NCBI GenBank assembly: GCA_947044365.1
Contig: OX345640.1
Span: 6,312,001-6,376,000, forward strand
DNA: 64,000 bases
Direction: 5' to 3'
Source: Petrosia ficiformis
Taxonomy: Eukaryota > Porifera > Demospongiae > Haplosclerida > Petrosiidae
Below, one piece after another: positions 25,901 through 35,797 of the stretch (positions are counted from its first letter, which is position 1; the number at the start of each line of letters is the position of its first letter). The position numbers and the translations under genes are program-made. The notes under the pieces were generated by a model. It saw nothing but the letters and a program-made list of their open reading frames with translations. It did not search any database and was not told the DNA's origin.

Positions 25901-26626
25901 TGCATCAATAGTGTATACTCTAGCTGCATTAGTTTTTGCAATAATGTGAGTTCATCTCCTGTTGCTACATTATAATGACTGCAGTTAAACTGTGATATCA
26001 TGATTATCATCATTATGATTATATACCATTTGATTCTGTGAAAATTATGAAAATAATAATAGTACAATAAATAAGCAAAACACCTCATCGTACTTATACA
26101 TCATAGTTGGTGTTTTTGGAAATAGAATAGCAAACATATGGGTAGCTGATAGTTGCTTTTATAACATTTATGCATATGGAAAGCATAACTTGTATAATTT
26201 CCACCATTTAAATTGTAGTGACTAATTACTTATTTAGTTCAACAGAAGTCATAGATACAAAAAGCATGCTTTGTTCACTGCAGCAAAGCAGCATGGCAAG
26301 TGTTTGAATGTGCAATAGTCATTGGCAATGTAGCACTTCATTGGCAATTTTTGCGCTACATGTTATATCCGATATATTTTAGCATGAGATTCATACCTAG
26401 TATTGTCCTGCAAGAAATTGCCATCGAATTTCAGCCAGTATTTTTGTATAGAGACTGATTATTACCAGAAGGTTTATATTTTATTAAAATATCAACCTAT
26501 TTTGAGGTTTATATATATGCACAATATAAACTTACACACCCAATTGAAATACATGGGCTATGAATCTCATTATGAGATACATATTATATATATATATATA
26601 TTATATATATATATATATATAATATA

Positions 26627-26675
<49 letters not shown>

Positions 26676-28291
26676 TGAGTATTATATAGCATGGTTCAGA
26701 GGTCTATATGAACCATGCTATATAAAATATATTTCATACAAACATTTATTTACGTGTTAAAGAGTCCATTTTTGACACACAAACTTTAATGCTTTCATGA
26801 GCATGCGCATAGCATGAGGTATATATTTTAAAATATAGACCTGTTTTTAGGTCTATATACAAAATATAAACCTACACGCCCCATAGAAAATGTATGGGCT
26901 ATGAATCTCATTATGATATATATATATATATTATATATATATATAATTATATATAATATATATAATTATAAATTATATATATATATGTGTGTAATAGCAT
27001 GAGGGCTGTAGGTACAGCCCAACTAGATGTGTTATCAACTGATTTGTTTATGTTGAGTGGGTGTATTTAGTGTCTAGCTTCATTAAAAACATACTATCCA
27101 GACTAATTAGTTACTTAAAAATTTCATTTGGTTTGCATTAAATCAACCTTGAGGATGTAACTATATTCGCCGTGCTTTATCTGATTTGTAGCACTTGTGG
27201 TTTTTTTGATACACTCACTTAACATTATACAAATAAATATAACTCTTATACATATATATGTATATATAATAAGTTATTACAAACATATTATGTGTGTTAG
27301 TGTGTGTTACAAATGACACTCCAGCTCTTATCTTGATTGAGTGCCTGTAATCATAGTAAATCAATTATTGAATTTGTGATCATGCATGCATATTTGCATT
27401 TCTTATTATATTCTCACTTCTTTCAATAGATGTTATTCAGGTCCACATGGATGTCATTACTCTCCAGCTTTTCTGTTTCCATATTCACTGCCACTGTTCA
27501 TCTTTTTACAAATGATAGTTGGAATGGTTTTGTTTGTTAAGTTCAAATGGAAACGGGGTGTTCATACTGTATCCTTATAACAGTCCACTATGCTCCTTTT
27601 CTTGTAGACTCTACATCTATTTGCCATGTATAATACATTCAGAACTTAAACTAGTATAAATAGCTTGTTTATTTCATATTCTGAAAGTATGAATAAAGAC
27701 TTGTAACAACACAAAGCCTTACATTTCATTGCATTGCATCAATGCATTATAATTATTGTAAACACAAAATGCTTCCTTCAATGCTGTCAGGTCCAATGCA
27801 ACAGGAGGATAGGATCTGATTCTATTTTTACGCCAGCTGCATTGCATTTTCAGAAATCTCAGTCACAACACATTGGATGGAATGCAAGGCTTTGCATCAT
27901 ATGTGAACTATGCCTAAAGCATGTAATAATGCTCTTTATAGTTAGTGTATTAGTTTATCTGATACTTATGGTTACAGACATTTTCACTAAATACACAAAA
28001 ACATAACAAACTATAGCCATTAGTACTACCGTTTATTGGAATATGAAATATAAATAATGCACCAACCTGTGGAAATACGTTTAAATGTAAATTAAATTTA
28101 TTGATAGTTTTCCTGAATAAAATACTGAATCAGTTTGCCTTTTTCTCCTCTTTTTTGCTGTTCATACTTGGCTGTGCCCTGCAACTGTTTGCTATTCAGT
28201 TTAATTACCAAAACATTGTTATGGCTCTTGCATCAGTTATCATGATTGTGATTACAGTTAGTGAAATTCATTTATGTTCTATATATATGTA

Positions 28292-28323
<32 letters not shown>

Positions 28324-28981
28324 GATATATATATATAATTATATATATATATATATTAGCGATATATATATATATATATGTTATAGTTATAGAATACTAC
28401 GCACGCGGTCTATTACTGAAATATAATCCCTAGCAATGAGGGCGGCATGCCTGAGTGGGCGAGATTATATTTCAGTAAATTAGACCACGTGCGCATTCTA
28501 TAACTGATATATAGCCACCCACTTCAATTCAAACACTCGCCTTGCTACCTTTCAGCAACTAACGAAGGATAATGTTGATATGTATGGCGTTCTTACAAGT
28601 TCTTCTATACATTCAAACAAGTTAAAAGTCTGTACTGTTAAAAGTATGGAAGTTATGAAGCTTAGCCAGGTGTGGGCGTAGCCCGGGATGTTTCATACAC
28701 TTGCCTTGGTGTTCTTCTGCAACTAACGAAGCATGAATTTCACATCTGTAGCTTTATTGACACTTCAACTCACCAGTAAAAAAAATTAGAATCTTGAATA
28801 AAATGCAAGAGTTATCGAGCTAAGAACAGTTGTTTCTGCAACGCCCCACCCACACAATTTTCTAATTTACGTATGCGCGATACTATTACCTTGGTTACAG
28901 TGTCTGCGAAACTGGGAAGTTATAAACCAGTCTATAACTTCCAGTACGCCAAATATAACACATAGCAACAACATAGTAACA

Positions 28982-29035
<54 letters not shown>

Positions 29036-30756
29036 TATATATATCTATATTTATATATATATATATATTTATAGGTTATATCACAGCACGAGTGCTATAT
29101 GAGATTTATAAAAACCGAGCCCGAAGGCGAGGTTTTTATAAATCTGATATAGCACGAGTGGCCGCGATATAACCAATATATATCACAAAATACAAAACCT
29201 TTGTTGATGTCTGATGCTTCTCCCACCTTTTTGTCGGCACTTTGGAGAAGGTAAGCAATGTTTTCAGCCAATACAGCAACCTACTTATGATAGGATGCCA
29301 TTTTGAATGAATCACACCCTTTAAAACACACCCATTAATTTTAAGAGAAGATGTTATTAAGATTGTGTTCTACAAAACAGATAAGTTGTATAAAGTATTA
29401 TACATATCATCACTTCCACAAATAGCAAAGTTTGTAAACCCAAATGATACTGAAACTGTCCATGTCTAATCATTAGTATAAGTGAATGTGCTTCTGTACT
29501 GAATGTGCTTCTGCACTGCATATCATCACTTCCGCAAATAGCAAAACTTGTAAACCCAGATGATACTGAAACTGTCCATGTACAAATCATTAGTACAACT
29601 GAATGTGTTAGTTGATCACTCTTAGTTAAGAAATTTCATCACAATTGTGCCATTAATTCATTGCATACAAAAATAGTAAAAAAAACACTTTAAAAAATGA
29701 AAGAGTATGTAAAGATATATAATTATTATTATACTGATTCATTTAAAAATAGAATCAAAACAAGAATAATATAGAAACATGTTCAAAAATGAAAAAAGAT
29801 GTAGGACATTGTAATAACAAATAATAACAATATTGTAGTAATTTTTGAGTACTGGCTCCTTCTGGATGCCGTTCTTGCAGAAAATATCAGTACTGTAAAT
29901 GAAACAGAATAGTCATCACGTATTTGATCAAACATTTACCTGAATTCTAGAATCGAAACAAGAATAACAAAAAACATTTTAAAAAATGAAAGAGTATATG
30001 TAGGGATATATATCAAAACCGAAAAAGCACAGGAACAAGATGGCTTTGGCAACAAAATGAAATACCACTTCCACATAACAACCCTACATAAGTATAGACA
30101 ACTTAAATAAAGGCAAAACACGAAGAAGTGATACTTATGTACGGTTGTTATGTGGAAGTGCTATTTCATTTTGTTGCCAAAGCCATCTTGTTCCTGTGCT
30201 TTTTCGGTTTTGATATATATCTCTACACACTCTTTCATTTTTTAAAATGTTTTTTATTATTCTTTATATATATTATGTTACCATGCATGACTACTATTTA
30301 TGTGGCTAGGTGAGCAGAATGTTTCCTTCACTTTATTGTACTTGCTTGATGTATCACTTTATGATATCTTCACGCATATAGTTTTTACTACTTCTGCAGT
30401 TGCATGTGAATTCATTTAATTTTTTTGCATTCTATAATTATGGATATTAATGATTATAATTATTATAGTCATCTATTTCTCACATGGTTAAATTTTAGAT
30501 ATTTGTCAACATGGCCTGGCCTATTCTCTATAATTTTCGTAATCCAACTGGAAATGAAGAAACTATCACGATCTTCTCTGTTCTTCATAATCTTCATAAT
30601 CCAACTGGAAATGAAGAAACTAACACGACCTTCCCTGTTCTTCATAATCTTCATAATCCAACTGGAAATGAAGAAACTAACACGACCTTGCCTTTTCTTG
30701 ATAATCTTCTTAATCCAATTACAAATAGAGATACTGAAGAGCTTCTTAATACATAA
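19960..30756 (+). CDS. Unit 2: intact gene for an unrecognised 8-TM membrane protein (352 aa, seven coding exons)
   Basis: I do not recognise the family. A noncoding leader ends at 19328. Coding exons are 19960-20078 (exon 2 begins at 19950), 22125-22245, 23894-24022, 25776-25945, 27430-27568, 28134-28256 and 30499-30756. Phases join without a stop to give 352 residues. Start is the ATG of ACCATGG. Hydrophobic segments: VLLIIIVPLITFIGSTIIA (about 10-28), exon 3 FASSYAMFILFICFFAVMFL, exon 3/4 junction, VGMFVGAAVLLLV, exon 5 YGALIVGFIASIVYTLAALV, exon 6 LPLFIFLQMIVGMVLFV, exon 7 FFSSFLLFILGCALQL, and the exon 7/8 junction. Introns 3 and 6 carry U12-type signals; the others look U2-type. The acceptor of exon 3 is GCAGCAG, which could add or drop one codon. 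The tail has a 19-residue repeat. Closest relatives are the other units. Orientation and function are unknown. Confidence 0.75.
20499..21084. mobile_element. piggyBac-like MITE, copy 1
   Basis: Left end TTAA-CCCTTAGAGGACTGA, right end TCAGTCTTCTAAGGG-CTAA. The inverted termini and TTAA/CTAA flanks fit piggyBac-type insertion. The interior is 586 bases without an intact transposase. It lies in intron 2 of unit 2. A second copy is at 22529-23438. Confidence 0.7.
21085..22124. other. Rest of unit 2 intron 2
   Basis: CACTG-type MITE remnants occur at about 21240-21480. From 21720 to the acceptor the sequence aligns with intron 2 of units 1 and 3 (shared GATGAAGTGGGAAATTGATG-like blocks), so this part predates the duplications. 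Confidence 0.55.
22529..23438. mobile_element. piggyBac-like MITE, copy 2 (interrupted)
   Basis: Left end CCCTTAGAGGACTGA, right end with GGTTAA; flanks ATAA and TTAA. The interior matches 20499-21084 except for a 336-bp insertion at 22648-22983. An open frame at 22992-23180 (MEYYFYQLAYRD...) belongs to the repeat interior and is not recognised. Confidence 0.7.
22648..22983. mobile_element. hAT-like MITE nested in the piggyBac-like MITE
   Basis: Termini CAGTGGCGTG and CACGCCACTG are inverted repeats. It is flanked by GTTTCGAC (22640-22647) and GTTCCGAC (22984-22991), an 8-bp target duplication with one change. The sister copy at 20499-21084 has the uninterrupted site near 20615. All three signs fit hAT-type transposition. 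Confidence 0.85.
24530..25200. repeat. Repeat D, copy 2, in intron 4 of unit 2
   Basis: The uninterrupted partner of 18240-19205, in the same orientation. Minus-strand open frame 24514-24741 has the same ILVQSSIAD block as copy 1. No exon of unit 2 overlaps it. Confidence 0.65.
25425..25745. mobile_element. MITE family A in intron 4 of unit 2
   Basis: TTCCATCCCTGTGATTACTTTTC at the left and AAAACAATCACAGAGATAATTTG at the right are the decayed inverted ends. The positional equivalents in units 1 and 3 show that the insertion predates the gene duplications. Confidence 0.65.
25946..27429. other. Unit 2 intron 5: AT repeats and small duplications
   Basis: TA microsatellites lie at 26583-26670 and 26917-26985. 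A segment with GGGCTATGAATCTCATTATGA occurs twice (about 26552 and 26894). A hairpin at 26684-26725 has arms TATAGCATGGTTCA and TGAACCATGCTATA. No exon is seen. Confidence 0.6.
27569..28133 (+). other. U12-type intron 6 of unit 2
   Basis: Donor GTATCCTTAT is a U12-type match. The branch candidate TTCCTGAAT lies 16 bases before the acceptor CAG at 28131-28133. The join is phase 0 and gives FAFFSSFLLFILG. Within it, 27710-27970 contains a decayed repeat related to 55238-55462. Confidence 0.65.
28257..28385. repeat. AT microsatellite after exon 7 of unit 2
   Basis: TA-rich run beginning shortly after the exon 7 donor GTTAGT and ending at the hairpin at 28386. Confidence 0.7.
28386..28505. repeat. 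Foldback hairpin, arms about 43 bp
   Basis: GTTATAGAATACTACGCACG at the left pairs with CGTGCGCATTCTATAAC at the right, with a loop of about 33 bases. It is bordered by TA repeats and looks like a small foldback MITE. Confidence 0.75.
28985..29174. repeat. AT microsatellite plus foldback hairpin
   Basis: TA repeats at 28985-29070 lead into a hairpin at 29074-29174, with left GGTTATATCACAGCACGAGT and right CGAGTGGCCGCGATATAACC. The inner arms GGTTTTTATAAATC are also self-complementary. It is the second TA-flanked foldback in this intron. Confidence 0.75.
29302..29600. repeat. Dispersed repeat K with internal tandem duplication
   Basis: Bases 29302-29440 recur in inverted orientation at 46023-46160 after unit 3. 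Bases 29400-29600 contain a direct duplication of a segment with CATATCATCACTTCC and GATACTGAAACTGTCCATGT. Confidence 0.6.
29957..30263. repeat. Long palindrome, arms about 138 bp
   Basis: The two arms are nearly identical inverted copies separated by about 35 bases. The left arm starts ACAAGAATAACAAAAAACAT and the right arm ends in the complement. Both contain the word GATGGCTTTGGCAACAAAAT or its complement. The termini match the short hairpin at 5439-5535, which defines a foldback element family. Open frames on both strands here are symmetry effects and not genes. Confidence 0.85.
30541..30753 (+). repeat. In-frame 57-bp tandem repeat in the tail of unit 2
   Basis: Three units of 19 codons (30541-30597, 30598-30654, 30655-30711) encode versions of NPTGNEETNTTFPVLHNLH. 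A partial fourth unit (NPITNRDTEELLNT) ends at the stop. Unit 3 has only about two shortened NPT.NE units in the same exon. Confidence 0.85.
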
Positions 30757-30799
30757 GTGTGGAGTTATTAAGTTTTGTATGGATTCTTTCATTTTGACT

Positions 30800-30805
30800 A
30801 ATAAA
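30800..30805 (+). terminator. Polyadenylation signal of unit 2
   Basis: AATAAA, 44 bases after the stop codon. No other canonical signal is nearer. Confidence 0.5.
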
Positions 30806-31719
30806 AATTATACCTTAACTTTGTATTTGACTTAGTGTTTCATAGTAAGTAAAACTTGAGTAATTTTTTTTACTGTTCAATTATTTTCTTGTATTCCCAT
30901 TTGATAAAATAGAATTCATTACCACAATAATATTGTTAAAAACTCCTTGAAAGACAACTGTTCTTCATGATCCTGGTTTTGTTGAGATATGTTGACTTTA
31001 TTAGAGGTTGGACAGAATCATGATCATATTCCAAAGTTAATTTACTTAGAGCTTTATGTGTAATTATACATAAATATTGGATGTAGCTAATTATATGAAA
31101 AGAAACTCTGAGTGTAATTTACATTGGAAGCTTCTCTGGTAAAACTATTCTTTGTTCCTTCAGTTTGGTTTCTCATTAAAGCCTGACAACCCATATGCAC
31201 TGTTACAAATGGGGTGCTGAATTATACGCTGAAATTTAATACCCCAAATTAAATTCTGTATCTAGGAAAACCGTTAATCTTTTCAAGGTGACATGCGTGT
31301 TTTTTAGACATATAATCAGACATAATACTCACACACATAATATATAACTACTTATACTACTGTGCGTGGGCGATAACCTTTGAAGTACAGCATATGCCCA
31401 TAACATGCCTGTAGACAGGGAGATTTAGTGTCTAGCCACTAATTGTTTTTTTCACATTTTTTACAGTCAACGCTAATTGGGATAGACTATGGTTTCTACT
31501 TGATATCAAATGTGATTTAATTGCATACTTTTGTGTTACCATGGTATAAAATACTGTTTGGAGGCTGTTATGGGCATTTATCACCCTTGAGAAATTGTCT
31601 TGGGCTACGCCCTTGACCAATTATCTCGCGGGTGTTATATTACACCAGTAGTTCCTGCATTTATTCAGTGCATGGTGCATGGTGGGCAACGCCCACACTT
31701 TTTGGTAGCTTCACCAACT
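30806..31719. other. Spacer between units 2 and 3
   Basis: From 31180 the sequence matches the window start upstream of unit 1. No exon is visible. Open frame 31432-31620 (minus) has no recognisable features. Confidence 0.5.
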
Positions 31720-31859
31720 GAGCAACTACAGTGCGGTTTAGTAACGGAAGTGCTTAGAAAGAGTTGAAGTTAGACATTTTCACCTCCTTGAAATAAATGA
31801 AAGGTATGTATAATTTTGTTTATTTTTAATATACATAGTTTATAAAAACATCAGTCATT

Positions 31860-31870
31860 TTAATATATAT

Positions 31871-31925
<55 letters not shown>
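31860..31925. repeat. AT microsatellite in unit 3 intron 1
   Basis: Nearly pure TA run shortly after the leader donor, the positional counterpart of the run in unit 1. Confidence 0.8.
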
Positions 31926-31928
<3 letters not shown>

Positions 31929-32734
31929 AATGTATATAATTGTATTGTTGTAGAAATTAACATGTTACTATAACTACTTTCATGTAGGATGTACTGCATG
32001 GTACAACATTTTTTTGAGATAAGCAAATCTTTCGTAGACAGTTCAGTGCTATAATATTTATATGCATTTATGAAAGTTTTCAAGAAAAATGTATATCCTA
32101 TTCTTGTTGAAGGTGCAAGTATGTGGTATATCCAACATGATGTATAGGATATTGTTTTATTTATTAATACCTGCATTCTAAGAGAAAAAGCAATCTGTTT
32201 GTGCTTTAAACTTCTGTGATTCTCTAGATCCTTCAGACTATTTTCAAACAGTGCACTAATTTGCTCTGCTAATATTTTAGCTGTACATGATATACAATTA
32301 TGGTAGATGATTTAACATTACTTCTATAATAATACCATAAATATACAATCACCTCACTGCATTCAGTTAATATAACTATAATTGTTTGTCTTGAAGTCTT
32401 AATTAATATGTGAGAGGGTAAAGCTCTTACATCTGTAACTATTTTTATATAATTATATAAAGCAAACTGTATTGTACTAATATTTTACATAGAATAACAA
32501 TGTGTATAACATAGCTCCAGACGTGCACAATTTGGGATAATTGAAACAATGTACACTATCATCAATAATTTTTATCATGAATGTTATATCTGCTTAATTT
32601 TTGCTCAGATTGATTACCATGATAATGAATGTGAAACTGTTTATTGGAGTACTGGCTAGTAGTATTGTTCCACTAATTACCTCCATTGTGTCCACCATTA
32701 CTGCACATGTGCAATTGAGCAACAAGACTGATTT

Positions 32735-33676
32735 GTAAGTGATTCATAATATCTTATTTTTGTACTATTAATAGGCCTGGGTGATGCTTGACTATTACCA
32801 TAGTATAGGATTGACTATTCACAAAAGGGAATAGTATCATGATAATGTATTTGACCTACGATTGCGTGAAGGAAAAAACATCTAATTAGATTGAGTACTA
32901 AGTAGTTCACTGCTACACTGAGAAGACATCTCTTGTGAAAGCCATTACTTTTATTACCAATCTTATCTGTTCAAAGTCCCTTTAGTGAGAATTCTTCATA
33001 TTTGAAAGCAAAAATTTGTTGTATAGTACAAAAACATTTCTATCTTTCCTTATGAAGATCCTTTGCCGGAAACTCAAAGCAAGCTTCAAACCTCACTGAA
33101 GAACATCCCTCTAACCAAAAGTTGCGGCTATTTTTATCATTTAACACTGTGTTTTTTTTTTTCAAAGTGCGCATGCCAATGTTACTATTGTGATATTACA
33201 TCTTGGATAATCGATATTGAATAATGAACAATACTATCGTGACAGTGAATACTATCGACACTATCGCTCAGCCCCTAACTATTACCACTCCAAAGAGTAA
33301 TGGGTATTTTTAGCTGAGTTTGAAATTTGATAATACTTTTCCTATATATATATAGACTAACCCAATCTTGCAACAAGTGTGTTTGGGAAATAAGAATGAC
33401 TATATACTGAAAAGAAAATTATTGCAGAATATACGTGACTATAATAAGGATGAATATATACACTGAGATTATAATATATATAATTATATATATACGTATG
33501 TGTGTGCATTACAACTTACACTCCAGTACTACCAAGAGTACACAATTCCTAGGATATATAAGGATCGCAGTGCCTATAAATCACTTGTGTGCAATCATGT
33601 GGATGAAATTAATAGGAGGAGCTATAAATTGAAAGTCGTGGTAGAAAGCTTGTAGCCTAAGAGCCAGGTCGATGTT
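32735..33676. other. Start of unit 3 intron 2
   Basis: No exon is seen. Bases 32770-33290 hold a segment absent from the same place in unit 2, with TATCGTGACAGTGAATACTATCG-type words. It is possibly another decayed repeat. Confidence 0.4.
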
Positions 33677-34425
33677 TAGTCTCGTCCCCAGCCGCCCACG
33701 CTCTTAACGAGCGAGAGGGCATCTGGCACACTAAGTCAACTTTCTTAGAACTAGAGAACAAAATCTGTCTCTCCAATCAAATCACAGTATTCTGTGACGT
33801 AATGTGTGATGTTGACTTTAACATGGCTTATTAATTTGTGATCGTTTTCTGAAGAGTGCTAAAGAACCTGGGAAGTAGTGAAACAAGCTGGCTTATAACG
33901 TTTTCATCGTTATAAGCAAGCTTGTAACGATGAAAACGATTCGTGATGTGTACCATCACCAGTACAAACAACACCACCTTCTTAATATGCACAGTTTAAC
34001 TTCTTTCCGAATTTAGATACTTGATCTTTCATTAACGAAAGAAGAGGGCTAACAACCACGACAATACTGTGTCCAGTATCTCTAGAGCAAGGCGGTTCTT
34101 CTAAGGAAATCGAAGGAAAGAGGCAAACAGCCATAACACAGAGACTTCCCATGGCCTGTGGGAAAAGAAACGAACGAACACATCTCGCCCAGCAAGAAAT
34201 TCTTTGACAATAGTAAACTGATCTTCAGTAGGTAAATACCCAAGGTGCTGGAAAGACTGCATTATCGCCGAACTAACATCTGCAGCCATGCTTAGTATTG
34301 TGTTTATGTACGTCACACGTATAATTTGCCATCGATTTCCTGCCGCCATACTTCCAAGAAAGTTGACTTAGTGTGCCAGACGCCCTCTCGCTCGTTAAGA
34401 GCGTGGGCGGCTGGGGACGAGACTA
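33677..34425. mobile_element. Pack-MULE-like element with 74-bp TIRs and 9-bp TSD
   Basis: Inverted ends (33677-33750 and 34352-34425) start TAGTCTCGTCCCCAGCCGCC and differ at only two positions over 74 bases. The flanks are exact 9-base copies of GTCGATGTT (33668-33676 and 34426-34434). Long TIRs with a 9-bp duplication are the hallmark of Mutator-like elements. At 749 bp it has no transposase. Its interior carries a decayed helicase fragment in antisense to unit 3, so it looks like a non-autonomous element that captured gene sequence. Confidence 0.85.
33965..34289 (-). pseudogene. RecQ-like helicase N-terminal fragment inside the Pack-MULE-like element
   Basis: Read on the minus strand, motifs appear in RecQ order. 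First is a Q-motif-like HLGYLPTEDQFTIVKEFLAG with DVFV. Then Walker A as PTGHGKSLCY in a second frame. Then motif Ia as VVSPLLSLMKDQV in a third. At least two indels separate them; the first looks like a 4-base CGTT duplication near 34175. RecQ-family enzymes are ATP-dependent DNA helicases. Only motifs Q to Ia are present, so no helicase is made. The source could be a host gene or another mobile element. Confidence 0.7.
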
Positions 34426-34844
34426 GTCGATGTTGTAGCAGCCACTACTTCAACTATACTTGATTTGAAGCTGTGATTCGACAGCGATAGCCTTCAAACA
34501 AGATGAGTTGTGTTTCCATGCACATTTACTCCTTTACTACCAGAAGTCATAAATTTAACTGAAAGATATTAGAAAATACCTGCCTATTATTTTGATCCTT
34601 GATCTATTGGTAGCTTGATCGAAGTCCGAATGTTGTTAGTTGTCCAGAAATGTTGCTTACACCCAAACACACAGATAGACAAACAGCACAGCGGAATACA
34701 GTAACCCTTCGCTCTGCCTACACAGGCGAGGGTTAATCAAAGAATATGGTAAGCAGTACCATCTGATAAAAATAAGTTATTATTAGTAGTACAAATTTAT
34801 GTATATACTAATTCCTCAGTAATGCATTTATAATTAATATCTGT

Positions 34845-35012
34845 TGTAACAAGACTTGATTGAATTGGAGATATTAACTCTCTTTAATAATAATTTGCAA
34901 GGGTTTATATAGACAGACAGGATGAGACAATTAGACAGACAACATTATATAGGATTACAAAAAGAACTATAATCATGTAATACTTATAATACTAACAATG
35001 TCCATTGTTACA
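34845..35012 (-). repeat. 3' LTR of the gypsy element
   Basis: 168 bp, bounded on the minus strand by TGTAACAATGG and CTTGTTACA. It contains TATATAAA (34904-34911) as a likely promoter box and ATTAAA as a possible polyadenylation signal. Sequence equals the 5' LTR at 39648-39815. Confidence 0.95.
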
Positions 35013-35024
35013 CTGCCCTCTTCC
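35013..35024 (-). other. Polypurine tract of the gypsy element
   Basis: GGAAGAGGGCAG on the minus strand directly abuts the 3' LTR, the expected plus-strand DNA priming site. Confidence 0.8.
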
Positions 35025-35041
35025 AAAAGTCTTTACTGTTT

Positions 35042-35797
35042 TCAGAATGTCAATCGATCGGGTTGTCGTACATTACTTCTGAGGCGCCCACTCCAGTATT
35101 GACCACCGCGAGTGTTTGTGTTTCTCACTTGATCAGTCAATGCGCTTGTGTCATTATCAGTACTAGCTGGGATTGGAACCAGTACTTCCTCATCAGTGTC
35201 ATCTGGATCACTGTAATGTCCTCCATCAGAGTTGTGCTCGATTGACTTTGTAGAACTTCTTGAGTAACATGGTTTTAATCTATTAAAATGGACAACTGAC
35301 TGGCGTTTCTTTTGTCCTTCCTTTAGCTCATCTAATTGAATTCTATATGTCACATCAGAAAAAACATCTAAAATTGTATATGGTCCTTTCCAGGGACGAA
35401 GGAACTTACGAGATTGACCCTTACAAGTAACAGGTAAATATAGCCATACTTTGTCTCCAATCTTGTACCTTCCTCCAAATACGCGAGAGTCATAGTGATC
35501 CTTTTGACGCTTTTGGGCTACTTTCGTCTTTTCACGGACTTGACTAAAAATTCTTTCCATCCCTTCTCGTAGTTTATTGACATAATGGGAATGTCCAACA
35601 GGGTGATCTGAGGGTCTTCCAAACATAACATCCACTGGGAGCCGGATCTCTCTGCTAAACATGAGTTTGAATGGAGTGAAGCCAGTAGTTTCATGAACAC
35701 TAGCTCGATATGCTAGCATGACTGTTGGTAGACACATTTCCCAATCTTCATGCTTTTCCAATACAACAGTTAGCATCATTAAGATTGTCCTGTTCAT
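35042..35797 (-). CDS. Gypsy integrase C-terminal part (separate frame)
   Basis: This open frame of 251 codons begins just after the third frameshift. Its first residues continue the integrase core directly after the region of the third acidic (E) residue. The usual TGFTPFKLMF block follows, then a GPY/F-type module (RPWKGPYTILDV, about residue 140), then an acidic tail. Integrase inserts the cDNA into chromosomes. The overlap with the main pol frame (35748-35797) places the frameshift near 35820, about one base. No chromodomain is visible. Confidence 0.8.
   Translation of the reverse strand: MNRTILMMLTVVLEKHEDWEMCLPTVMLAYRASVHETTGFTPFKLMFSREIRLPVDVMFGRPSDHPVGHSHYVNKLREGMERIFSQVREKTKVAQKRQKDHYDSRVFGGRYKIGDKVWLYLPVTCKGQSRKFLRPWKGPYTILDVFSDVTYRIQLDELKEGQKKRQSVVHFNRLKPCYSRSSTKSIEHNSDGGHYSDPDDTDEEVLVPIPASTDNDTSALTDQVRNTNTRGGQYWSGRLRSNVRQPDRLTF

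Noticed and set aside
26583..26670. Open frame rich in Tyr-Ile repeats
   Set aside because: Produced by the TA microsatellite.
27734..28006. 90-codon open frame inside intron 6 of unit 2
   Set aside because: It lies in a decayed inverted-repeat element and between well-supported U12 splice sites.
30128..30313. Hydrophobic 61-codon frame, mirrored on the other strand at 29936-30121
   Set aside because: Both frames are the two arms of the long palindrome, not genes.
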